A stretch of DNA of 6,206 bases. Origin: Clostridiaceae bacterium. Its GTDB lineage: Bacteria; Bacillota; Clostridia; Oscillospirales; QAMX01. The translations under genes and the position numbers were made by a program. The notes under the pieces are model-generated. The model was not told where the DNA came from and made no database searches. It saw nothing but the letters and a program-made list of their open reading frames with translations. The stretch is from NCBI GenBank assembly GCA_016297585.1, contig JAEDGJ010000140.1, forward strand, positions 1 to 6,206, given 5' to 3'. Positions 1-5,052 of this stretch are shown one piece after another. Numbering within the stretch: the first letter of the stretch is position 1; the number at the start of each line of letters is the position of its first letter.

Positions 1-305
1 GTTTCCTCCACCGCGCCGGGCCCGAAGTCGCCGGTATGGGTGTTCGCAAGAATGGCGCAGTCGATCCCCGCCTCCCGGTAAAAGCACAGGTTTTCCCGCT
101 TCTGCCAGAGATTCGGACCGCATTTCGCAATCGGGGTCAAAGGCTCCGTGATCGCGTTTTCAAGGTTTGCGATGCGCACATCCGCGCGCGCGAGCAGCGG
201 GCGCACCTCGGCAAGCAGACCCTTTGCGCGCCCTTCGTCCATTTCGTCCTGGATCCGGTTCATGCAGATGTCGCCCATCACGGCGACGCGCAGCGTCTTC
301 CCCAT
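1..305 (-). CDS. CapA-family (PgsA/CapA metallophosphatase-like) protein, 3' end cut by window edge
   Basis: The first 101 residues are present; the rest lies beyond the left edge. The ATG at 305 follows an excellent GGAGGAAG ribosome site in the 14-nt gap after hisE. The fragment shows the N-terminal marks of the CapA/PgsA family: a hydrophobic strand ending in GD at residues 11-12, a RIANLENAIT segment at 44-53 (the family's D..NLE.p.t block), KCGPNLW at 61-67, and ANTHTGDFG at 87-95, matching the family's ANNHTxDxG block. Members of this calcineurin-like superfamily are linked to poly-gamma-glutamate capsule synthesis, but many clostridial members have no assigned role. There is no signal peptide or membrane segment at the N-terminus, so the product looks cytoplasmic, unlike membrane-anchored PgsA. 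It is the last visible gene of the his operon. The family call is fairly firm; the function is open. Confidence 0.8.
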   Translation of the reverse strand, partial: MGKTLRVAVMGDICMNRIQDEMDEGRAKGLLAEVRPLLARADVRIANLENAITEPLTPIAKCGPNLWQKRENLCFYREAGIDCAILANTHTGDFGPGAVEE

Positions 306-319
306 CGTGCTTCCTCCGA

Positions 320-643
320 TCAGGTCTCTTTGTCGGTCTTCTTCATCGTCTTCAGATTGCCGATCTTCTCCGCGCGGCGCGCAAGCTCCGCGTCGATGTC
401 GGAAAGCGGCACGCCGGTCTGCACCAGCAGCACCATCAGGTGGTACAGCAGGTCGCAGGCCTCGAGCTGAACCTCGTCATGCACGCCGTTTTTCGACGCG
501 ATGATCAGCTCCGCGCTCTCCTCGCCGATCTTCTTGCAGATTTTATCGAGCCCCTGCTCGAACAGATAGCAGGTATACGAACCCTCCTGCGGGTTCTCGC
601 GGCGGCCGCACACGACCTTGTACAGGTTTTCCAGACTCTCCAT
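320..643 (-). CDS. hisE: Phosphoribosyl-ATP pyrophosphatase HisE
   Basis: HisE hydrolyses phosphoribosyl-ATP to phosphoribosyl-AMP and pyrophosphate, the second step of histidine biosynthesis, in the cytoplasm. The 107-residue product is the normal length for a stand-alone enzyme. It carries the family blocks GSYTCYLF (21-28), GLDKICKKIGEESAEL (31-46) and EACDLLYHLMVLL (61-73). The acidic pairs E41/E42/E45 and E61/D64 are the expected magnesium ligands of this all-helical MazG-like fold. The C-terminal tail is lysine-rich and not conserved. The ATG at 643 is supported by an AGGAGAG ribosome site that lies across the last codons of the upstream ComEA-like gene (stop 651-653), so the two are probably translationally linked. 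In many bacteria hisE is fused or adjacent to hisI; here another gene separates them. Confidence 0.97.
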   Translation of the reverse strand: MESLENLYKVVCGRRENPQEGSYTCYLFEQGLDKICKKIGEESAELIIASKNGVHDEVQLEACDLLYHLMVLLVQTGVPLSDIDAELARRAEKIGNLKTMKKTDKET

Positions 644-650
644 TTTCTTT

Positions 651-1289
651 TTACTCTCCTGTCGTAATCAGCGGACGCAGCTCGGCCATCGTTTTCTCGC
701 CGATGCCGTCCACCAGAATCAGATCCTCAATGCTTGAAAAGCTTCCGTTTGCCTTCCGGTACGCGATGATGCTCTGCGCCTTCACCGGCCCGATGCCGGG
801 CAGCGTGTCGAGCTCCGCCGCCGTCGCGGTGTTGATGTTGACCTTTCCCGACGCTGACGCCGTCACGGAAGCCGCCGTCGAAACGGCCGACGACGATGCC
901 GCCGTTGCGGACACCTCGGTCGTCTCCGGCACCGCCGTGGTTTCCGGCGTCTGCGTATCGCGGGTCGGCGCCGTCTCGGACGTGACGGCGGAGGACGGAA
1001 CCGCGGATGGGGCTGCAGAGGATGAAACGGAGGAAGCGGTGGACGCCGCCGTCAGCGTCCTCTCCATCATCGTCGTCCCGGACGGGGTCTGCGCGCTCTC
1101 TGCGCGAAGATATACGCCGTCCGGGTTCTGCACATACACCTCAAGCTCCGTTCCGCCGGACGCGCGTCCGACGAAGAACCCCAGCGTGAACATCACGCTT
1201 CCCAGCGCGACGATCGTCGCCGCGCGGATGCCGATATCCTGTAAAAGCTTCCTTCTCCGCCAGCCGTCCCCGTCCTCCGGCCTGCGCAT
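651..1289 (-). CDS. ComEA-family helix-hairpin-helix protein with N-terminal membrane anchor
   Basis: The 212-residue product has three parts. A basic N-terminus (RRRK at 11-14) leads into a single membrane helix at about 21-41. Residues about 62-147 form a low-complexity Ser/Thr/Ala/Val linker. Residues 149-208 hold a tandem helix-hairpin-helix domain, beginning VNINTATAAELDTLPGIGP (150-168) with a second hairpin VDGIGEKTM (193-201). This is the architecture of ComEA, the membrane-anchored double-stranded DNA receptor of natural transformation, which would place the DNA-binding end outside the membrane. No clear SLBB domain is seen between membrane helix and linker; only a short strand-like stretch (TELEVYVQNPDGVYLRAE, 47-64) remains. 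The ATG at 1289 follows GGGGAG with 7-nt spacing, and only 4 nt separate it from the hisI stop, so it is embedded in the his operon. Family assignment is firm; a role in competence is inferred, as no other com gene is in view. Confidence 0.88.
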   Translation of the reverse strand: MRRPEDGDGWRRRKLLQDIGIRAATIVALGSVMFTLGFFVGRASGGTELEVYVQNPDGVYLRAESAQTPSGTTMMERTLTAASTASSVSSSAAPSAVPSSAVTSETAPTRDTQTPETTAVPETTEVSATAASSSAVSTAASVTASASGKVNINTATAAELDTLPGIGPVKAQSIIAYRKANGSFSSIEDLILVDGIGEKTMAELRPLITTGE

Positions 1290-1293
1290 ACGC

Positions 1294-1605
1294 TCACTCC
1301 CCTACATATTCCCTGTAAAAGCAGCTTTCGTTTCCCGTATGACACGCCGGTCCGTCCGGATGCACCAGATACAGCAGCGTGTCCCCGTCGCAGTCCACCA
1401 TGACCTTCACAATATGCATGAAATTTCCGGAGGTCGCGCCCTTGTTCCAGAGCTCCTTCCGGCTGCGCGACCAGAACCACGCCGTCCCGGTCTCCATCGT
1501 CAGCCGCAGCGCTTCCCGGTTGACGTACGCCAGCATCAGTACCTTTCCGCTGTCCGCGTCCTGCACGATCGCCGGGATCAGCGGCATTTTCTCAAAGTCC
1601 ACCAT
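1294..1605 (-). CDS. hisI: Phosphoribosyl-AMP cyclohydrolase HisI
   Basis: HisI opens the adenine ring of phosphoribosyl-AMP to give ProFAR, the third step of histidine biosynthesis. The 103-residue product is a stand-alone cyclohydrolase without the C-terminal HisE domain. Diagnostic blocks are MLAYVN (24-29), WSRSRKELWNKGATSGN (45-61), DCDGD (71-75) and GPACHTGNESCF (85-96). C72, C88 and C95 match the three zinc-binding cysteines of the family, and D71, D73 and D75 match the magnesium-binding aspartates. The frame is open as far as 1914, but that extension runs through hisF in another frame; the ATG at 1605 follows a GGAGAGG site 17 nt after the hisF stop and gives the family's usual N-terminus. 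The next gene is the ComEA-like protein, 4 nt downstream. Confidence 0.97.
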   Translation of the reverse strand: MVDFEKMPLIPAIVQDADSGKVLMLAYVNREALRLTMETGTAWFWSRSRKELWNKGATSGNFMHIVKVMVDCDGDTLLYLVHPDGPACHTGNESCFYREYVGE

Positions 1606-1622
1606 GTACGATCCCTCTCCTC

Positions 1623-2387
1623 TCAGGTGCGCACCGGAATCCCGCGGCCGCGCAGATACGCCTTGACCTCGGGCACCGTCAGCTCGCCGTAGTGGAACAG
1701 CGTCGCCGCCAGCGCCGCGTCGCCGCCGCCCTGCACGAAGCCGTCGTAGAAATGCTCGAGAGAGCCGCAGCCGCCGGACATGATGACCGGGATCCGCACG
1801 GCGTCCACGATCTTGCGCGTGATGTCGAGGTCGAAGCCGGATTTCGTGCCGTCCGTCTCCATCGACGTCAGCAGCAGCTCGCCCGCGCCGCGCTCCTGCG
1901 CTTCCACCGCCCACGCCACGGGATCCTTGCCCGTGCCGATGCGTCCGCCGTTGACAACGACCTCGTAGCCGGACGGATTGCCTTCAAACTTTCTCGCGTC
2001 GATCGCGACGACCACGCACTGGCTGCCGTAGCGCGCCGCCGCGCGGTCGATCAGGGACGGGTCGCGCACCGCCGACGAGTTGATCGAGATCTTGTCCGCG
2101 CCCGCGCGCAGGATGTCGTGGAAATCCTCCACCGTGCGGATGCCGCCGCCGACGGTCATCGGCACGAACACCTCGCGCGCGGTGCGCTCCACGACGTCCA
2201 CGATCGTGCGCCGCTTTTCATGCGTCGCCGTGATGTCGAGAAAGACGATCTCATCCGCGCCCTGCTCGGAGTAGAACTTCGCCAGCTCCACCGGGTCGCC
2301 CGCGTCGCGCAGATTGACGAAGTGCACGCCCTTGACGACGCGTCCCTCGAACACGTCGAGGCAGGGGATAATGCGTTTTGCAAGCAT
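1623..2387 (-). CDS. hisF: Imidazole glycerol phosphate synthase cyclase subunit HisF
   Basis: HisF takes ammonia delivered by its glutaminase partner HisH and converts PRFAR into imidazole glycerol phosphate and AICAR, joining histidine and purine synthesis. The 254-residue (beta/alpha)8 barrel is full length. Catalytic D11 sits in PCLDV (8-12) and D130 in AIDAR (128-132). Phosphate-binding loops are visible at TVGGGIR (78-84), INSSAV (102-107) and SGGCGS (204-209). The only mild oddity is Cys in that last loop where Ala is usual. The frame extends upstream to 2708, but this would overlap hisA; the ATG at 2387 has a GGAGGGG ribosome site formed at the hisA stop, 14 nt away, and begins with the family's LAKRIIPCLD. 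No hisH is present in the window, so the partner must be encoded elsewhere. Confidence 0.98.
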   Translation of the reverse strand: MLAKRIIPCLDVFEGRVVKGVHFVNLRDAGDPVELAKFYSEQGADEIVFLDITATHEKRRTIVDVVERTAREVFVPMTVGGGIRTVEDFHDILRAGADKISINSSAVRDPSLIDRAAARYGSQCVVVAIDARKFEGNPSGYEVVVNGGRIGTGKDPVAWAVEAQERGAGELLLTSMETDGTKSGFDLDITRKIVDAVRIPVIMSGGCGSLEHFYDGFVQGGGDAALAATLFHYGELTVPEVKAYLRGRGIPVRT

Positions 2388-2401
2388 CGTACCGCCCCTC
2401 C

Positions 2402-3124
2402 TTACCGTCCAAGCCCCGCAAGCTCCACCGCGCGCCGGAGATCCATCGCGCCGGTGTACGCCGCCTTGCCGACGATCGCCGCGTCGATGCCCATATCGCG
2501 CAGCCGCACGACGTCCTCGAGCGTCGTCACGCCGCCGGACGCCACGATCTCGCAGCCGACCGCCTCGCGCAGCGCCTGCAGATACGCAAACGACGGGCCT
2601 TTTTGCAGGCCGTCGCGGTCGATATCGGTGAAAATGATCGTCCGCACGCCGCAGCTTTCCATTTTCCGCGCGAAATCCAGATACGGCAGGCCGGAATCCT
2701 CCACCCATCCGCGCGTGCGGACGGTTCCCTTCTGCGCGTCGATGCCGACGGCGATCTTCTCGCCGTAGGCTTCGACGGCTGCCGGTACGAGCTCCGGCTT
2801 CTCCACCGCCGCCGAGCCGAGCACGACGCGCGAGACTCCCAGCGCCAGCACGTCCGCGATGTCCTCCATCGAGCGGATGCCGCCGCCCAGCTCCACCGCC
2901 GCGCCCGTATGCGCGATCACGTCGCGCACCAGCCTGCGGTTCGCGCCGCCGCCGGTCTTCGCACCGTCCAGGTCGACCATATGCAAAAGCGTCGCGCCCG
3001 CGTCGAGGAAGCGCCGCGCGGTCTCCTCCGCGCTGTCCGCCACCGTATGCGTCGTCGCAAAATCGCCCTTGTACAGGCGCACGACTTTTCCGTCTTTCAA
3101 ATCAATCGAAGGCAATATCCGCAC
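2402..3124 (-). CDS. hisA: ProFAR isomerase HisA
   Basis: HisA isomerises ProFAR to PRFAR by an Amadori rearrangement, the fourth step of histidine biosynthesis. The 240-residue product is a full-length (beta/alpha)8 barrel homologous to HisF. Catalytic D8 is in PSIDLKDG (5-12), the second catalytic aspartate D129 is in GIDAQKG (127-133), and the conserved threonine T166 is in FTDIDRDG (165-172). Phosphate-binding loops appear at ELGGGIRS (78-85), VLGSAAV (101-107) and ASGGV (about residues 195-199). The start is GTG at 3124: no in-frame ATG lies nearby upstream, a GGGGAG ribosome site sits 12 nt away, and the product begins with the family's RILPSIDL. It is the first gene of its transcription unit, directly behind the promoter at 3163-3191. 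Confidence 0.98.
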   Translation of the reverse strand: MRILPSIDLKDGKVVRLYKGDFATTHTVADSAEETARRFLDAGATLLHMVDLDGAKTGGGANRRLVRDVIAHTGAAVELGGGIRSMEDIADVLALGVSRVVLGSAAVEKPELVPAAVEAYGEKIAVGIDAQKGTVRTRGWVEDSGLPYLDFARKMESCGVRTIIFTDIDRDGLQKGPSFAYLQALREAVGCEIVASGGVTTLEDVVRLRDMGIDAAIVGKAAYTGAMDLRRAVELAGLGR

Positions 3125-3136
3125 GGGTTATCAAAA

Positions 3137-3143
3137 CTCCCCT
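3137..3143 (-). promoter_or_regulatory. Ribosome binding site of hisA
   Basis: The minus strand reads AGGGGAG here, 12 nt before the GTG start of hisA. The spacing is slightly long, but no other in-frame start fits better, so it supports the GTG. An out-of-frame TTG between site and start is not used. Confidence 0.7.
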
Positions 3144-3162
3144 TTTTGGTTTTTCAGCTTCT

Positions 3163-3191
3163 ATTTTACCATATCCCGCCCGCCTTGTAAA
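3163..3191 (-). promoter_or_regulatory. Sigma-A (sigma-70) type promoter for the his operon
   Basis: On the minus strand a -35 box TTTACA (3186-3191) is followed after exactly 17 nt by a -10 box TAAAAT (3163-3168). Each matches five of six consensus bases, and TGG directly precedes the -10, giving an extended -10. Transcription would start near 3156, leaving a leader of about 32 nt before hisA. This is the only strong promoter seen in the window. It lies just past the terminator of the upstream operon, which fits an independent his unit. The leader is too short for a T-box, a his leader peptide or a riboswitch, so any control would have to act at initiation. Confidence 0.85.
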
Positions 3192-3205
3192 GCGGTTTTC
3201 ACCGC
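3192..3205 (-). repeat. Small inverted repeat touching the -35 box of the his promoter
   Basis: The minus strand reads GCGGT, GAAA, ACCGC, a perfect 5-bp palindrome around a GAAA tetraloop that ends exactly where the TTTACA -35 box begins. Two further copies of the GCGGT-like unit (GGTGC repeats) sit just upstream. It could be an operator for a regulator acting on the promoter, or a chance or remnant hairpin; the sequence alone does not decide. Confidence 0.4.
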
Positions 3206-3216
3206 ACCGCACCGGC

Positions 3217-3285
3217 AAAAAAAGAGCGGCGCCCGGCCTGAAGGAAGGGACATCCCCCTCTCCCCCAAACCGGGCGCCGTTCTCT
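3217..3285 (-). terminator. Rho-independent terminator of the opp-like operon
   Basis: A perfect 10-bp GC stem (CGGCGCCCGG at 3270-3279 pairing with CCGGGCGCCG at 3227-3236 on the minus strand) is followed by CTC and seven T residues (3217-3223). The 33-nt apical part is not a simple loop: a purine-rich arm and a pyrimidine-rich arm can pair around AUGU with several G-U pairs, making one long hairpin. It begins only a few bases after the stop of the 156-residue gene and ends the upstream operon before the his promoter. On the plus strand no T-tract follows the stem, so it works in one direction. Confidence 0.92.
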
Positions 3286-3754
3286 ATTGCACTACGGTAT
3301 TCGGATAATAATAGCCTTCCTCTCCCGCCGTGCGGGTGATCCAGTAGTAGCTTTTCAGCCCCACCGTGCGGAAGGAGCGCTTCCAGGTCCCGGACTGCAC
3401 CGTGAAAAAGGCTTCGTCGATGCTCTCATCCCCGTTTTCAACGACGACGGTCATCCGGTCCCCCATACGGATCGTCATCGGGTTCGGATCCGTCCCGGGC
3501 GTGCGTCGAACCTTTTCCTTGCCGGAAACCGTCAGGAACGCGCGCAGCTTTTCGCAGTTATCCATCGAAACGACCGTTTTCACGCCGTTCCACTCTGCGG
3601 TCACGCCGCCCTCCCCGGCCGCGCCGAGACCCTGCACGAGTTTTGCCTCGTAGTTGACCAGGTCGACGCGCTGCCACAGCAGATAGCCGACAAACACGAC
3701 GACCGCGAGGATCGCTGCCGTGCAGGGGATCAGGAGCCATTTCAAGTGCTTCAT
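3284..3754 (-). CDS. Hypothetical membrane-anchored protein (156 aa)
   Basis: I do not recognise this family. The product has a short basic start (MKHLK), one hydrophobic helix at about 6-27, then about 125 residues of mixed polar sequence likely outside the membrane. That region looks folded and beta-rich (for example MTIRMGDRMTVVVENG at 93-108) and ends in a tyrosine-rich segment, KSYYWITRT (134-142) and GYYYPN (147-152). It has one cysteine (C67) outside the membrane helix and C11 inside it. The LIPC at 8-11 is not a valid lipobox because Pro precedes Cys. The ATG at 3754 has GAGGTG close upstream, formed at the stop of the preceding gene only 4 nt away. It is the last gene before the terminator, so it is probably co-expressed with the transporter ATPases. 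Coding is supported by the ribosome site, GC-rich third positions and operon position. Confidence 0.75.
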   Translation of the reverse strand: MKHLKWLLIPCTAAILAVVVFVGYLLWQRVDLVNYEAKLVQGLGAAGEGGVTAEWNGVKTVVSMDNCEKLRAFLTVSGKEKVRRTPGTDPNPMTIRMGDRMTVVVENGDESIDEAFFTVQSGTWKRSFRTVGLKSYYWITRTAGEEGYYYPNTVVQ

Positions 3755-3758
3755 GCCG

Positions 3759-4052
3759 TCACCTCAGCCAGACATGCGTACAGAACAGGATGAACAGCGC
3801 TCCGGCGGCGATCATCACGCCGGCGACCAGCAGCGCCGCCGCCAGCGCCCCGCCGATAAAGCGCCGGGTCTCCGACGGCGTCAACTCGACAGGCGGCGGC
3901 TCGTTTTCCCGGGACACAGGCTTCTCGCGCCGCCGTCTCCGGGGATTTCCGAACCATCCGCTCTGCTCGAGCATACTCTGCGGCATACCGTCGACGTCCA
4001 TCGGCGCGATGACATGCCCGTCGTCTTCAAAATCAGTCCGCTTTTTTCTCAT
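3759..4052 (-). CDS. Hypothetical small protein with C-terminal membrane helix (97 aa)
   Basis: I cannot name a function. The product starts with a charged segment holding DDGHVIAPMDVDGMP (10-24), which has the feel of a conserved motif seen in small clostridial proteins (recollection, not a search). A very basic stretch RRRRRREK-like (38-44) and a Pro-rich piece follow, then one membrane helix at about 66-91 and a short tail. This suggests a tail-anchored protein with its N-terminal part in the cytoplasm. I chose the ATG at 4052, which follows GAAGGA closely and overlaps the end of the OppF-like gene by 20 nt. The frame is open to an ATG at 4094, deeper in that gene and with no good ribosome site; ATGs at 4001 or 3986 would shorten it. 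Position between oppF and the 156-residue gene implies one operon. Confidence 0.72.
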   Translation of the reverse strand: MRKKRTDFEDDGHVIAPMDVDGMPQSMLEQSGWFGNPRRRRREKPVSRENEPPPVELTPSETRRFIGGALAAALLVAGVMIAAGALFILFCTHVWLR

Positions 4053-5052
4053 TTTCCTTCGGGGTATCCGCCTTATACAGATGGCAGTGCACAAAATGCC
4101 CGTTGGGCAGCGTATGGCACGGCGGCTCCTCCGTCTTGCAGATCTCCATGCATTCGCGGCAGCGCGTATGGAATTTGCAGCCCTTCGGGGGATTCGCCGG
4201 AGACGGGATGCTGCCTTCGAGGATGATGCGCTTCATCTTGACGTCGGGATCCGGCACCGGAATCGCCGAAAACAGCGCCTTCGTGTACGGATGCATCGGA
4301 TTCGCGAAAATCTCTTCCTTCGTACCGTATTCCACGAGGTTGCCGAGGTACATGATGCCGACGGTATCCGAAATATGCTCGACGACGGACAGGTCGTGCG
4401 AGATGAACAGGTACGTCAGGTGGAATTCCCGCTGCAGATCCATCAGCAGGTTGATGATCTGCGCCTGAATCGACACGTCCAGCGCGGAAACCGGCTCGTC
4501 GCAGACCACAAACGACGGATTTAAGGCGAGCGCTCTCGCGATGCAGATGCGCTGTCTCTGGCCGCCGGAGAACTCGTGCGGATAGCGGGGCTTGTAGTAC
4601 TCCTGCAGGCCGCAGTTGACCATGACCTTCGTGATATATTCGTCGAACTGGTCGCGGGGGACGATGTTGTGCTCGCGCACCGCCTCGCCGATGATCTCGC
4701 CGACGGGCATACGCGGCGACAGGCTGGAATAGGGATCCTGGAAGATGATCTGCAGCTTCGTGCGCAGCTCGTTCATCCGCTTGGCGTCGACCTTGTGGAT
4801 GTCCTCGCCGTTGAACAGCACCTGTCCCGAGGTCTTCGGCGTCAGGCGCAGCAGCGTGCGGCCGACCGTCGTCTTGCCGCAGCCGGATTCGCCGACCAGT
4901 CCCATCGTCGTGCCGCGCGGGATGGAGAAGCTGATGCCGTCCACCGCCTTGACGTAGCCCGTCACGCGGGAAAAGAGTCCCGACTTGATGGGGAAGTAGG
5001 TCTTGAGGTCGCGGACCTCCAGAATGTTATCGCGCTTTTCCTCCGTGCTCAT
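4033..5052 (-). CDS. oppF: Peptide ABC transporter ATP-binding protein, OppF/DppF type
   Basis: This is one of two ATPases that power an Opp/Dpp/nickel-type importer at the inner face of the membrane. The 339-residue product has Walker A GESGCGKT (54-61), Q-loop Q105, signature FSGGQRQR (161-168), Walker B VVCDEP (182-187, catalytic E186) and switch H219. The insertion GLFSRVTGYVKAVDG (25-39) and the NPxHPYTKAL region (251-260) are typical of the OppF branch. The C-terminal oligo_HPY region contains cysteines C292, C298, C305 and C312, spaced as in family members that bind a [4Fe-4S] cluster; C301 and C323 are extra. Its ATG overlaps the OppD stop (ATGA), with AAGGAGG at 5063-5069, so the pair is translationally coupled. 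OppF versus DppF, and thus the substrate, cannot be settled from this gene. Confidence 0.93.
   Translation of the reverse strand: MSTEEKRDNILEVRDLKTYFPIKSGLFSRVTGYVKAVDGISFSIPRGTTMGLVGESGCGKTTVGRTLLRLTPKTSGQVLFNGEDIHKVDAKRMNELRTKLQIIFQDPYSSLSPRMPVGEIIGEAVREHNIVPRDQFDEYITKVMVNCGLQEYYKPRYPHEFSGGQRQRICIARALALNPSFVVCDEPVSALDVSIQAQIINLLMDLQREFHLTYLFISHDLSVVEHISDTVGIMYLGNLVEYGTKEEIFANPMHPYTKALFSAIPVPDPDVKMKRIILEGSIPSPANPPKGCKFHTRCRECMEICKTEEPPCHTLPNGHFVHCHLYKADTPKENEKKAD

Noticed and set aside
703..1692. Plus-strand open frame of 329 codons opposite the ComEA-like gene and hisI
   Set aside because: Its low-complexity composition is the reverse complement of the Ser/Thr/Ala linker, and it crosses three well-supported minus-strand gene junctions.
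1606..1914. Upstream extension of hisI giving a 206-residue protein, possibly a fusion
   Set aside because: The extra sequence is an out-of-frame reading of hisF; the family start MVDF at 1605 is preceded by GGAGAGG.
2388..2708. Upstream extension of hisF giving a 361-residue protein
   Set aside because: The added 107 residues are Arg/Gly-rich shadow of hisA; the start at 2387 has a ribosome site and the standard HisF N-terminus.
1692..2768. Plus-strand open frame of 358 codons opposite hisF and hisA
   Set aside because: It is a mirror of GC-rich coding on the other strand: the product is Arg/Ala/His-rich with no domain, no ribosome site is evident, and both genes beneath it have full catalytic motifs.
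3125..3156. Search for a T-box, his leader peptide or riboswitch before hisA
   Set aside because: Only about 32 nt lie between the inferred transcription start and the GTG, with no His-codon run, anticodon-like bulge or terminator.
3722..3730. Possible lipobox (LIPC) in the 156-residue protein
   Set aside because: Proline at -1 is not accepted by lipoprotein signal peptidase, and the hydrophobic stretch continues past the Cys as a membrane helix.
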